From positions 1 through 64,000 of the forward strand of contig CADAJS010000012.1 of assembly GCA_902788315.1 (NCBI GenBank): DNA of 64,000 bases, given 5' to 3'. Below are positions 42,974 to 52,700 of this stretch, piece after piece. Position numbers and translations under genes: made by a program. Under the pieces are notes generated by a model, which saw nothing but the letters and a program-made list of their open reading frames with translations, was not told the origin of the DNA and did no database searches. The stretch comes from an uncultured Bacteroidales bacterium. Lineage in GTDB: Bacteria; Bacteroidota; Bacteroidia; Bacteroidales; Bacteroidaceae. Numbering within the stretch: the stretch's first letter is position 1; each line of letters starts with the position of its first letter.

Positions 42974-44136
42974 TAAGATTCAACTTTGACTCCCCCGTCG
43001 ATCGTCGTGGCAGCGGCTGCATGAAGTGGGACGAAGACCCATCGGTCGACCTGCCGCTGTGGGTGGCCGACATGGACTTCCCCGCCTGTCCGGCCGTGCG
43101 CGATGCCCTCGCACAGCGGCTCTCCCATGGTGTCTTCGGCTATGCGATGCCCGACGACGCCTTCTACGACAGCATCATCCGCTGGCATGCACGGCGACAT
43201 GGGGTGGAATATCAACGTCGGTGGATGATTACGGTGCCCGGCATCGTCCCCGCCATCAGCGCCATTCTGAGGGCAATGACAAGTCCGGGCGACGGGGTGC
43301 TCACACTGAGCCCTGTCTACAACTGCTTCTACAGCAGCATACGCAACCTTGGCTGCCGTGCCGAGGAGAGCTGCCTTCAGAGGGACGGCGACACGTTCCG
43401 CATCGACTTTCAGGACCTCGAGCGACGTGCTGCAAAGCCCGACGTGAAGGTGCTCCTGCTCTGTTCCCCACACAACCCGAGCGGCAGAGTATGGAGTGCA
43501 GAGGAACTTCAGATGATTGCAGACATCTGCCAGAGGAACAATGTGTTTGTCGTGGCCGATGAGATACATTGCGAGTTGACAATGACCGGACACCGCTTCG
43601 TGCCATACGCCTCGCTGGGCAGCGAACACATGGCGCATGCCTGCATCTGCACCAGTGCCAGCAAGGCCTTCAACATCGCAGGATTGCAGAACGCCCAGAT
43701 AATTGTCCCCGACGATTCGTTGCGGCGACGCATCGACCGGGCAGTGAACATCCATGAGGTTTGCGACGTAAACCCCTTCGGCATCACAGCCACCACAGCT
43801 GCATATGACGGCGGTGAGGAATGGCTTGATGCACTATGTCTCTACATATGGAACAACTATCTCGCAGCCAAGGAATTCATCGACTCACAGATGCCCATGC
43901 TCCGCGTGTGCCAGCTGCAGGGCACTTACCTGATGTGGGTGGACGTATCTTCGGTGACGAAGGACGTGGAGGATTTCTGCGACCGCCTGCGACGAGAGCA
44001 GCACCTGTGGCTGGCAGCAGGCTCGCATTACGGCACGGGGGGCGAAGGCTTTGTGCGCATCAATCTGGCCACACAGCGCGACAACATCATCCGCGCACTG
44101 CAGCGTCTCAGAACCTTCATTAATCCTCACGCATGA
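42970..44136 (+). CDS. PatB/MalY-type PLP-dependent C-S lyase (cystathionine beta-lyase)
   Basis: A 388-residue cytoplasmic fold-type I enzyme. Family landmarks are MKWDEDPSVDLPLWVADMDF near the start, SPHNPSGRVWS, ADEIHCELTM, and the PLP lysine in TSASKAFNIAGLQNA. PatB/MalY enzymes cleave cystathionine or cysteine conjugates to a thiol, pyruvate and ammonia. It overlaps both neighbours by 4 bp, in a DUF3737-lyase-MATE operon. Confidence 0.9.
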   Translation: MIRFNFDSPVDRRGSGCMKWDEDPSVDLPLWVADMDFPACPAVRDALAQRLSHGVFGYAMPDDAFYDSIIRWHARRHGVEYQRRWMITVPGIVPAISAILRAMTSPGDGVLTLSPVYNCFYSSIRNLGCRAEESCLQRDGDTFRIDFQDLERRAAKPDVKVLLLCSPHNPSGRVWSAEELQMIADICQRNNVFVVADEIHCELTMTGHRFVPYASLGSEHMAHACICTSASKAFNIAGLQNAQIIVPDDSLRRRIDRAVNIHEVCDVNPFGITATTAAYDGGEEWLDALCLYIWNNYLAAKEFIDSQMPMLRVCQLQGTYLMWVDVSSVTKDVEDFCDRLRREQHLWLAAGSHYGTGGEGFVRINLATQRDNIIRALQRLRTFINPHA

Positions 44137-45542
44137 GCCAGACGAAACAGAAAGACCTTCTGCTGCAGAAGATTCGGGACGGGCAGCATCTGGGCGGGCG
44201 CGAACAACTGCGCCTGGCAGCCACACTCAGCATCCCTTCGATGCTGGCACAGCTGAGCGCCATACTGATGGAATACATCGATGCTGCCATGGTGGGCAGT
44301 CTGGGTGCCAACGCCAGCGCGTCCATCGGCATCGTCTCCACCACAATATGGCTCTTTGCCGGGCTATGCTCAGCTTTCAGCAAGGGCTTCTACGTGCAAG
44401 TGGCACATCGTATCGGTGCCAACGAATTGGCCGAGGCCCGTAACATTCTGCGCCAGGGACTCAGCTCCTGCCTGCAGTTCAGCGCCCTGCTGGCTGTCAT
44501 CGGCGTCGGCATCAGTCCCTATCTGCCCGTTTGGCTCGGCGGCGACGAAAGCATCAGGCACGACGCCAGCATCTATTTCATGGTCTTCTGTCTCTGCATC
44601 CCCCTGATGCAGATGAACTCACTTTGCAGCGGCATGCTGCGATGCTCGGGCGACACACGCACGCCCAGCACCGTCAACATTCTCATGTGTGTGCTCGACG
44701 TGCTTTTCAACTGGCTCCTCATCTTCCCCTCCCACACAGTGCTGGGCATCACCATCCCCGGTGCAGGGCTGAGTGTGCTGGGAGCCGTGCTGGGCACCGC
44801 CATCTCCTTTGCCTTCGGAGCGCTGATGATGCTATACTTTGTCTGCATCCGCTCGCGTGAGCTGAACCTGCTGCAGGACTCGGGTCGCTTCCTGCCCACA
44901 TTATCCACATTACGCCGTAGCTTCAAGATATCTCTGCCCATGGGCGTGGAACACTTCATCATGTGCAGCGCCCAGATTATGAGCACCATCATCATCGCGC
45001 CGCTGGGCACAGTGGCCTTGGCTGCCAACTCATTCGGCATCACCATCGAAGCGCTGTGCTACATGCCTGGCTACGGCATTTCGGATGCAGCCACCGCATT
45101 GGTGGGACAGAGTCTCGGAGCCCGCCGCCGCCATCTGGCACGGAGCTTTGGACGGATCACGCTCTCGATGGGTATGCTGATTATGAGCATCATGGGCGTG
45201 GTAATGTATCTATGCTCTCCCACCCTGATGTCCCTGATGACCCCCGATACCGCCGTACAGGCAGAGGCCGTACGCTGCCTGCGAATCGAGGCGTTTGCAG
45301 AGCCAATGTTCGCCGCCAACATTGTAGCCTACGGAATCTTCGTGGGAGCGGGAGACACGCTACTTCCGTGCAGCATCAACCTAGGCTGCATCTGGGCCAT
45401 CCGCATCCCGCTGGCAGCTATCCTCGTATCCACGATGGGCCTGCAGGGCGCCTGGGTAGCCATGGCTCTCGACCTCTCGATGCGAGGTGCCATCTTCCTC
45501 TGGCGCTTCCGGGGACAACAGTGGATGAAAAAGATTGTATGA
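44133..45542 (+). CDS. MATE family efflux transporter
   Basis: A 469-residue inner-membrane transporter with 12 hydrophobic segments and an internal repeat of two six-helix halves. The N-terminal half begins LAATLSIPSMLAQLSAILME and contains YIDAAMVGSLGANASAS; the second half begins LRRSFKISLPMGVEHFIM. It exports cationic drugs or metabolites using Na+ or H+. Overlap with the lyase gene suggests they act together, perhaps the transporter exporting a product; that is inference. Confidence 0.92.
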   Translation: MSQTKQKDLLLQKIRDGQHLGGREQLRLAATLSIPSMLAQLSAILMEYIDAAMVGSLGANASASIGIVSTTIWLFAGLCSAFSKGFYVQVAHRIGANELAEARNILRQGLSSCLQFSALLAVIGVGISPYLPVWLGGDESIRHDASIYFMVFCLCIPLMQMNSLCSGMLRCSGDTRTPSTVNILMCVLDVLFNWLLIFPSHTVLGITIPGAGLSVLGAVLGTAISFAFGALMMLYFVCIRSRELNLLQDSGRFLPTLSTLRRSFKISLPMGVEHFIMCSAQIMSTIIIAPLGTVALAANSFGITIEALCYMPGYGISDAATALVGQSLGARRRHLARSFGRITLSMGMLIMSIMGVVMYLCSPTLMSLMTPDTAVQAEAVRCLRIEAFAEPMFAANIVAYGIFVGAGDTLLPCSINLGCIWAIRIPLAAILVSTMGLQGAWVAMALDLSMRGAIFLWRFRGQQWMKKIV

Positions 45543-45622
45543 TTATTGGATTAGGGATTAGGGATTAGAGTTTATAATGCATAATTCATAGTTCATAGTT
45601 TGAGATTAAGGACTATGAATTA
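45543..45622. repeat. ORF-less heptamer/inverted-repeat element
   Basis: GGATTAG/GGGATTAG heptamers (45547-45569) are followed by TTCATAG-type heptamers. TAATTCATAGT (45582-45592) and ACTATGAATTA (45612-45622) are perfect inverted repeats around 19 bp. The ACTATGA unit is a variant of the heptamer flanking the four-helix-bundle gene. Confidence 0.75.
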
Positions 45623-45667
45623 GAAACCAGGATGATATATATGCCGCAAGGAAAGATTTCGGCTTCA

Positions 45668-45755
45668 GACGGCCCGGGCCATTCGGTTAGACGCCTCGGG
45701 CCGTCCGAATAGATGCCCCGGGGCGTCCAACCGTCCGCCCCGAGCCGTTTTACTT
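45668..45755. repeat. 22-bp-period palindromic array (four units, GC-rich)
   Basis: Units start at 45668, 45690, 45712 and 45734, with dyad centres at 45675.5, 45697.5, 45719.5 and 45741.5. Cores are GGCCCGGGCC, GACGCCTCGGGCCGTC, GATGCCCCGGGGCGTC and the weaker CCGCCCCGAGCCG. Confidence 0.88.
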
Positions 45756-45759
45756 TCAG

Positions 45760-45825
45760 ACCCGACTCCATCTCCCTCCGCAGTCGGCTCCTCATCCCTC
45801 CTGACTCGGTTCCTCGTCCCCTCGC
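45760..45825. repeat. Second 22-bp tandem repeat, pyrimidine-rich
   Basis: Three 22-bp units start at 45760, 45782 and 45804 and align along their length (for example CGACTCCATCTCCC, CGGCTCCTCATCCC, CGGTTCCTCGTCCC). They lack a clear dyad, unlike the preceding array. Confidence 0.75.
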
Positions 45826-45877
45826 TCGGCTCTGCCGCTTTGCCTTTAGTGCAAAGAATCTCTAAACCCAAAGCTAA

Positions 45878-45909
45878 TAATCCCCAAATACATTGCATTT
45901 TGGGGATTA
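45878..45909 (-). terminator. Stem-loop, possible helicase terminator
   Basis: TAATCCCCAAA (45878-45888) pairs with TTTGGGGATTA (45899-45909). It is 93 bp past the helicase stop and is followed on the minus strand by a mildly T-rich stretch. Confidence 0.5.
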
Positions 45910-46001
45910 GAGTGCATTTCGAGCCTTTCTTCGCTCGCCGGGCAGCTGCGTCGCCTCATGGCGGGAATTGTTTTGTTCCGCCCTCCGTCGGCCGGAGAAG
46001 G

Positions 46002-48341
46002 TTAGGAAGAGGCAGCAAGGGTAAGGCGGGCAAAACGCATAAGGAGCACCTTGACGCCCACGTTGTCAAAGCGGACGGTGGCCTTGGCATCAAGCCCACT
46101 CCCCTCAATGCGCTCGATGATGCCGCTGCCGAAGCGATCGTGTAAGACGCGCGCACCAGGAACAAAATTGCCGTCTGCCGGAGTGGAAGACGACGAGGCG
46201 GTCGAGGCTGTGGGGCGCACACGGACAAAGCGTGGCTCGGGCACAGGAGTGGGACGCGACGAGGCGAGAGGCTCGCTGCTACGCACCGTGGTGGCTGGGC
46301 GCGGCTGGAGCATGTCCCGGCGGGACGGGAGACGCTCCTCACCACGGCCACGGGAGAGCGGAGAAGCGGCGGGCGCTTCGCTGCTGCCAGCCATGTGCAG
46401 ATAACGGCTGTCAATCTCGGAGAGGAAACGGCTGGGACGCCCGAACTCCATCTTGCCAAAGTGGAAACGACTCTTGGAGAAGGTGAGTATAAGGTGCTGG
46501 CGGGCTCGCGTCATGGCCACATAACATAGGCGTCGCTCCTCCTCAATCTGGCGAGGATTCTCCAACGCCATCTCACTGGGAAAGAGATTTTCCTCCATGC
46601 CGACCACAAAGACGACATCAAACTCGAGACCCTTGGCTGCATGAATGGTCATGAGCGTCACCTTGTTGTCCCCCTCGCTGTCATCCTCGTCCTGGTCGGA
46701 GAGGAGGCTGACTTCCTGAAGGTAGTGTGTGAGCAGGGTGCCCTCCCCTTCCTCGGTGTGCTGTTCCACGAAGGCACTGATACCATCCATCAGTTCCTGA
46801 AGGTTCTCCTGCCTCGAGATGTCGTCGGGCTCGTGTCCCTGGAACACTTCGTCGCGCAGGCCGCTCTGGCGCACGATTTGCATGCCCAGCGTATAGGCGT
46901 CCACCGTATCAGCCTGGGAATGGAATCCCTCGATAAGCTGGCAGAAAGTATCGATACGCGCGCGCGTTCCCCTATTTATACCAAGTGCCTGTGCATCGGC
47001 TTGCAAGGCTTGCCACACGGGCAATTGATGGAGGGTGGCATAGGTGAGAATACGGTCCACGGTGGTCTGCCCGATGCCGCGTGCAGGAGTGTTGATAATA
47101 CGCTTGAAGGCCTCCTCGTCGTTGGGGTTCACAGTAAAGCGGAAGTAGGCAATGACATCCTTGATCTCCTTGCGTTGGTAGAATGACATGCCACCATAGA
47201 TGCGGTAAGGGAGGTTCTCGCGACGCATCGTCTCCTCGAAGCTGCGGCTCTGGGCATTGGTGCGATAGAGTACGGCCATCTGGCTGTATGGGATATGCTC
47301 GTTACGAGCATAGTACTTGACCCGGCGTGCCACGATGTTCGACTCGTCCACTTCACTGTAGGCACGACAGACCTCGATGGGCTCCCCGACGCTGTTCTGG
47401 CTGAAGACGTCCTTGCGTATCTGTCGTTCGTTGTGATGGATAAGGCTATTGGCCGCGCTCACGATATTCTGCGTCGAACGATAGTTCTGTTCCAGCTTGA
47501 AGAGACGCGCTCCCTGATACATCTGCTGGAAGTTAAGAATATTGTCGATATTGGCACCACGAAAGCTGTAGATGCTCTGTGCGTCGTCGCCCACCACACA
47601 GACACGCTGTCGCTCCCGAGTGAGCAGCCAGACAATCTGATGCTGGGCATAGTTGGTGTCCTGATACTCATCGACGAGAACAAACTGGAAACGTTCCTGA
47701 TACTTCCGCCTCACCTCCTCATTCTGGTTCAGCAGGAGCCAGGTGTAGAGCAGGAGATCGTCGAAATCCATCGCGTTGGCCTGCCTGCAGCGCATCTGAT
47801 AGGTATGGTATATCTCAGCCAGACGCCCCATCCCCTGAGCGTCGTCGCGACGAGTGAAGCTGGCATTCCTCGCATAGGCATCAGGCAGAATCAGCGAATT
47901 CTTGGCAGCACTGATACGGGCACTGACGGTGGAGGGCTTATATTGTTTGTCGCCCAACTGCATCTCGCGGATGATGCTTTTTACGAGGCTCTTGGAGTCA
48001 TTGGCATCGTAGATGGTAAAGTCAGAGGTAAAGCCCAGCAACTGGCTCTCGATTCGCAGAATACGGCTAAAAATGCTGTGGAAAGTGCCCATCCAGAGCT
48101 TGGATGCCTGTTCGGCACCCACCTGGCTGCTGATACGCTGCTGCATCTCGCGCGCAGCCTTGTTGGTAAAGGTGAGGGCCAGGATGTTCCATGGCAGATA
48201 GCCATGCTCCAGGAGATAGGCAATCTTGTAGGTGAGCACACGCGTCTTTCCGCTGCCGGCACCGGCAATGACCAGCGAGGGAGCGTCGCAGCAGACGACG
48301 GCCTCCTGTTGTGCGGTATTCAATTCAGAGAGATTTACCAT
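46002..48341 (-). CDS. UvrD/PcrA-type 3'-5' DNA helicase
   Basis: A 779-residue SF1A helicase. Motif I is VIAGAGSGKTRVLTYK, motif Ia LTFTNKAAREM, motif II LVDEYQDTNYAQ, motif III GDDAQSIYSFRGA, motif IV LEQNYRST, motif V TIHAAKGLEFDVVFV and motif VI RLCYVAMTRARQ. After a low-complexity Ser/Pro/Arg linker (about 650-720), the C-terminal tudor-like domain (GARVLHDRFGSGIIERIEG) matches the PcrA/UvrD RNA-polymerase-binding domain. It works in nucleotide excision and mismatch repair and clears transcription-replication conflicts. Confidence 0.95.
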   Translation of the reverse strand: MVNLSELNTAQQEAVVCCDAPSLVIAGAGSGKTRVLTYKIAYLLEHGYLPWNILALTFTNKAAREMQQRISSQVGAEQASKLWMGTFHSIFSRILRIESQLLGFTSDFTIYDANDSKSLVKSIIREMQLGDKQYKPSTVSARISAAKNSLILPDAYARNASFTRRDDAQGMGRLAEIYHTYQMRCRQANAMDFDDLLLYTWLLLNQNEEVRRKYQERFQFVLVDEYQDTNYAQHQIVWLLTRERQRVCVVGDDAQSIYSFRGANIDNILNFQQMYQGARLFKLEQNYRSTQNIVSAANSLIHHNERQIRKDVFSQNSVGEPIEVCRAYSEVDESNIVARRVKYYARNEHIPYSQMAVLYRTNAQSRSFEETMRRENLPYRIYGGMSFYQRKEIKDVIAYFRFTVNPNDEEAFKRIINTPARGIGQTTVDRILTYATLHQLPVWQALQADAQALGINRGTRARIDTFCQLIEGFHSQADTVDAYTLGMQIVRQSGLRDEVFQGHEPDDISRQENLQELMDGISAFVEQHTEEGEGTLLTHYLQEVSLLSDQDEDDSEGDNKVTLMTIHAAKGLEFDVVFVVGMEENLFPSEMALENPRQIEEERRLCYVAMTRARQHLILTFSKSRFHFGKMEFGRPSRFLSEIDSRYLHMAGSSEAPAASPLSRGRGEERLPSRRDMLQPRPATTVRSSEPLASSRPTPVPEPRFVRVRPTASTASSSSTPADGNFVPGARVLHDRFGSGIIERIEGSGLDAKATVRFDNVGVKVLLMRFARLTLAASS

Positions 48342-48483
48342 AGAAAAACATCACGACTTATCGAAGGGTCAACATTGATTTTCATTCCGTTATTTAAGTG
48401 TCAGGAGTATCACGCCCCCAACTGTAGTTGTAATTAAGTAGCTAACCATTGACTACTTCACCACTTCCGAAGGCTCAGTTCCG

Positions 48484-49059
48484 CTACAGAAGCACGTATC
48501 GCAATCCACTGCAGAGGAAGGAGCACAGTGCCACACAGGCCATCCACGGTGCATAGCGGAGCATCCCCGCACAAAGGAAGGACACGAAACTGGGCACATC
48601 ACATACGCGCTGCACCAGCAGACCATAGATCAGTGCCACCAGTTGCAGGCCAATGCAGAGGGCAAAGGGCAAACCATGCAGGAACGGGCTGGGCCATAGC
48701 GAGCCGGTAAGGCTGATGAGAGGGCTGCGAGGATGCAACATGGCCAGCAGCAGGAGGGCATCGATGAGAGCAGCAAAAAAGAGTGAGATGAGGAAGGGCG
48801 TGCGGCGATACAGACTCCCGTCGAAGCCCACAAACATCAAGCTGCCGAGCGCCGCAAAGAACCCAATGCCCACCATGGCACCGTAGCTGCACATCGACTC
48901 TGCTCCATGCAGGAAGAGCCACCGCAGGCCCTCATCGGAGAACATGCTGCGCACGGGAAGTCCCATCAGATTGAGCAGCCACGAGGCAAAGGGCAGCACG
49001 GCAGCCGACAACGCTACAAGGGAAAGCAGGACTTCGATGAAGGAAGGTTTAGTCTTCAT
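48484..49059 (-). CDS. Small polytopic inner-membrane protein of unknown function
   Basis: A 191-residue membrane protein with about six hydrophobic segments (from VLLSLVALSAAVLPFASWLL to the C-terminal VALCSFLCSGLRYVLL). The start at 49059 is chosen because it overlaps the response-regulator stop and gives MKTKPS before the first helix; a longer frame would overlap that gene further. I do not recognise the family. The overlap places it in one operon with the two-component genes, so it could be a target or sensor accessory. Confidence 0.65.
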   Translation of the reverse strand: MKTKPSFIEVLLSLVALSAAVLPFASWLLNLMGLPVRSMFSDEGLRWLFLHGAESMCSYGAMVGIGFFAALGSLMFVGFDGSLYRRTPFLISLFFAALIDALLLLAMLHPRSPLISLTGSLWPSPFLHGLPFALCIGLQLVALIYGLLVQRVCDVPSFVSFLCAGMLRYAPWMACVALCSFLCSGLRYVLL

Positions 49060-49771
49060 CGGCCACCAGATGATTAACGTCAAGAATGTGCAGCTGGCAA
49101 GCGCGGGTGACGAGACGAGTGGCATTGACGCCCGTACGCTCCGAGGCCGGGAAGAGACGGTTGATGAGGTCAACCTGCCGCTTTTCCAGGCTCTTGGCGC
49201 CGAAGGGCATCTTGCGCAGACTGGAGATCATGTCCTTCGTGTATCCCAGTGCCAGATGACGCAGGAAGCGCTCATCGTATTCGTCGATCTCATACTCGAT
49301 CATGGCATCGGCCTTGTCGCTCTCGGAATTGACGAGTTTCTTGAAGCGTCCGATAATCTTCTCCAGAATGGGCTCGTTGAAGACGTAGTGACGCCCATGC
49401 ATGACCAGCATCACGTCATCCCGTTGCAGCAGATTGCCCGTCTTGAGGATAATGCCGTCGGCACCGGCATTCAGCACCTCCACCCACAGGCGTTCATTGA
49501 GTACCTCACCTGTGAAGATGAGTATCTTCAACGCTGCATAGCGCGTACGTATTTGGCGACAGATGTCCACGCCCACGGTCGTGCTGCCCCCCAGTCCGAG
49601 GTCGAGGAGCACGAGGTCGGGCACCTGCTGTCGCATCAGTTTCCAGAACTCGCCTTCGTTCTGAGCCGTACCGATTATCTCGGCTTCCGGAATGTCGGAA
49701 CGGAAGATTTGTTCCGTACCCTTGAGTTCCAGCTTGACATCCTCTACAATAATTACTTTAAATGGTTCCAT
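49049..49771 (-). CDS. Response regulator with C-terminal LuxR-like region
   Basis: A 240-residue cytoplasmic response regulator. The receiver domain (1-120) has the acidic pair E10/D11, the phospho-acceptor D57 in LVLLDLGLGG and the conserved Lys in GADGIILKTG. The C-terminal part (about 165-225) resembles a LuxR/NarL helix-turn-helix (RFLRHLALGYTKDMISSLRK, then SLEKRQVDLINRLF), but it is divergent. Its start overlaps the end of the sensor kinase by 14 bp, so the two are a cognate pair. Confidence 0.87.
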   Translation of the reverse strand: MEPFKVIIVEDVKLELKGTEQIFRSDIPEAEIIGTAQNEGEFWKLMRQQVPDLVLLDLGLGGSTTVGVDICRQIRTRYAALKILIFTGEVLNERLWVEVLNAGADGIILKTGNLLQRDDVMLVMHGRHYVFNEPILEKIIGRFKKLVNSESDKADAMIEYEIDEYDERFLRHLALGYTKDMISSLRKMPFGAKSLEKRQVDLINRLFPASERTGVNATRLVTRACQLHILDVNHLVADED

Positions 49772-52700
49772 GTGGTATCTTAATCTTTTGTGCGTTTAAA
49801 AGCGTAAAGTGTATGCAGAAAGCCTTCTCCCCCTTCGTCTCGGCATAGAGCCGAAGACCCGGCATGCGGCAGTGGGAGTCGTGTTCCTTGATAATCTGGC
49901 GTGCGATGAGACACTGTATGCTGCTCGTCGATGGACTGAACATGCGATCGGTCTCCTCCTGGCTCAGACAGACGCCGTGGATTGTAAGGGTGAAGAGGAC
50001 GGAATCCCCCTGTTCCCGGGCATGTAAGTGGATGGCATCGCACTGCCGCTTGCTGTCCTCCACGAGAGAGCGCAGCAATGCCTGGAAGAGGTCGGCATCG
50101 GAAACCACACAGAGCGACTCGTCGGCTTCGACCTGCAGCGACACCTCACGCTTCTGCTGACGGCGTAGGGTATCGGAAAGTTCGTCGGCAAACGTCTGCA
50201 ATGCCTGCCGTACCGCGAGTTGCTGGCGGCGGAAGCTGTGCTGCTCCACCTGGCGCTCTGCCTGATGATACAGCAACATATATACCTCGCGATAGTATTG
50301 GAGCAAGTCGAGCAATTCGTGCAGCTGTTCCTGCGATGCCTCTTCCCTCTTCATGCCGTCCACCAGTTGCTTGGCACGAGCGGGATAGTACATTGTCTCA
50401 TGTTTTATGGTGCTCAGACAATTGTCCAATATCTGGTTCATCACGTATAGGCGGTCTTCCTCAAACGAAGCCTTGTAGCGCTGCGTGTCGAGTGAGATCA
50501 GCTCCTGGGCATCGTGCAGCACGCGCCCGTAGAGCGCCTCCACCTCAGCAATCAGCTGCATGGCAGCATCGGCCATTACTGGATTGTCCACCTGGCATGC
50601 CTCCACCGCCGTGCGGCACTCGCCGGAGACACGCACAAAGTCATCTCCATCCATCGCTTGCTGGAGGTGCGAGGGCTGCACGTCGCCATACTGAGCCACA
50701 TGGCTGCGGGCATTGTCTATGTGTGCAGAAAGTATGTCCATAAGACGACTGTACAGACGGTCGGAACGAAGACCCTTGCGCAGATAGAGCAGATAGAACA
50801 GCACGATAGCCACAAGCGAGACAAGGATGATCATCACATAGACCTGAACGCCGCTCTCCTGCAGCGTCCGCATCTTCTCACAGTAGGCCTCGATGCTCTT
50901 GTCCTGAGTAAAGAGCTTGTGCAACCGCACACACTCGTCATTGCTGCGCCGATATGCATCCCAGTCGCCCACGGCAAGTGCAGCCACGGCAATCTCATTA
51001 TGAATGAGCACGGCGTAAGCCGTATCCACTGGCACAGGCATGCAGCGCAGGAAATCCGTTCCCATGCTGAGCGAATGGGAGTGACGTCCCTCGACGTTGG
51101 AGGCATAGAGCGAGTCGTACATCTGCTCGAAGGGGTTTCCATCCGTCTCAGCCATCGCCGGGAAGCACGACAGGGCAATCATCAGCCACAGCAAAGGTAA
51201 GGCTTTGGGCAGGCGGAACCAGAAGCGACTCCCCTCACCCAAACGGCTTGACACGCCAAACTGGCACACGGAGAAGAGCTGCGACGTCTTACGATACTTC
51301 TGTATGATACCCTTGCAATTCATGATGCCGAAGCCAAAACCCTTGGGCGCGTCGGAGTTTCCGATGGCCGACGCGTCATAGACCTTGCTGTCATTGAGCA
51401 CGGCGCAGTCGTGTTCGCTGAGCCCAACGCCTGTGTCAGTCACCCCGATCTCCACATAATCCTCTGCCGCATCCACGTCGATACTCACACAACCCTCAGC
51501 AGGAGTGAACTTGCGTGCATTGTCAGCAAGTGTGTTTATCATAAAGAGCGTAAGTGCCTTGTCAGCCTTTACCTGCACATCGGTTGAGGGCAGTCGTAGC
51601 GAGAGGTGCTTCTGTTCGAAGGTGGCACGCGAGAGGGCGATGACATCAATAATCTCCTGTAGCTGGAATGTGGTCACATGTAGCGTGAGCTGGCCCTGCG
51701 TCATCTTAATCCAGTCAGTGAGCACATCGTTGATGTGCATGATTTCATCAGCCAATTCTCCGACATACGACAGGCGTTCCTTCTCGACAGGACTGTCTTC
51801 AAGCATCTTGCGCACCTCGGCAAGCATGCGGTCAAGGTACGGAATGATGGAATAAACGAGCGAAACCTTGGCACGCCGTTCCACATTAGCGGCCTTGTAA
51901 CGCTCGATGTGCATTTGGCTCACATGGAGCGTATCACGATAGTACTCCATTTCCTCAGAAAGGCGGTCGCGTATGCCATTCACTTCGCCCGTCAACGCAC
52001 GGAAGTCTGCCGAATCGCGAAAGTCCGTAAGACGCTGAGCACGCACAAGCGAACGTCGGTTCATTCTACGCACGACGGCATAGGAGAGGCAGATTGTAAG
52101 GAGGATGAGGACGAGAAGGATGACAGTCTTCAGACGGATGGAGTTCACTTCATGCTTGAGCTCGAGAAGACGGTTTTCCGACTCATAGTTTTGCCGATAC
52201 TGGTCGAGAAGGTCAAGATAGATATTACGGTTCTGGTCGGAGAGTGCTTTGTTCCCCAATGCACTGTACGTCATGCTTAGCTTCTCCCGAATGCCGGCCA
52301 TCCAAGGGTTCACCGTGTATCGGCTTCGCTGCCGCTGGTTCTCCACGAGTGAGAGAGCGTGCATGAAAGCGTCGAGAGCCGGAAGATAATCAGCACGGTT
52401 GAAGTAGAGCTCGCCCAGCGTACGATAGGCACACGCCGTCTGATAGAGGTCGTGATAGTCCTCAAACAGGCTGATGGAGCGCCTTGCCATCGCAAAGCAG
52501 AGGCTGTCAAGGGGGGCGTCCTTAGCAAATTGTGCAATAAGGAAGCCGTACGACGAAGCACGTTCACGAGCAACTATCGAAGAACGGGCCGGATCGGCAA
52601 GAAGCACAGCCAATGATTGTAAGGCGTTCGCCTCAAAATAGCGGTAGCCACGACCGCTTGACATCGTATAGGTGAGAAAGAGGTGACCATACTCGTTCAG

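Larger units (their letters stand above)
45543..46001. other. Repeat-rich intergenic region after the MATE gene
   Basis: No gene in 459 bp. It holds heptamer-like ATTAGGG repeats, an 11-bp inverted repeat (45582-45622), a four-unit palindromic 22-bp array, a second set of pyrimidine-rich 22-bp units, a stem-loop (45878-45909) and about 90 bp of GC-rich DNA with nothing recognisable before the helicase stop. Confidence 0.8.
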
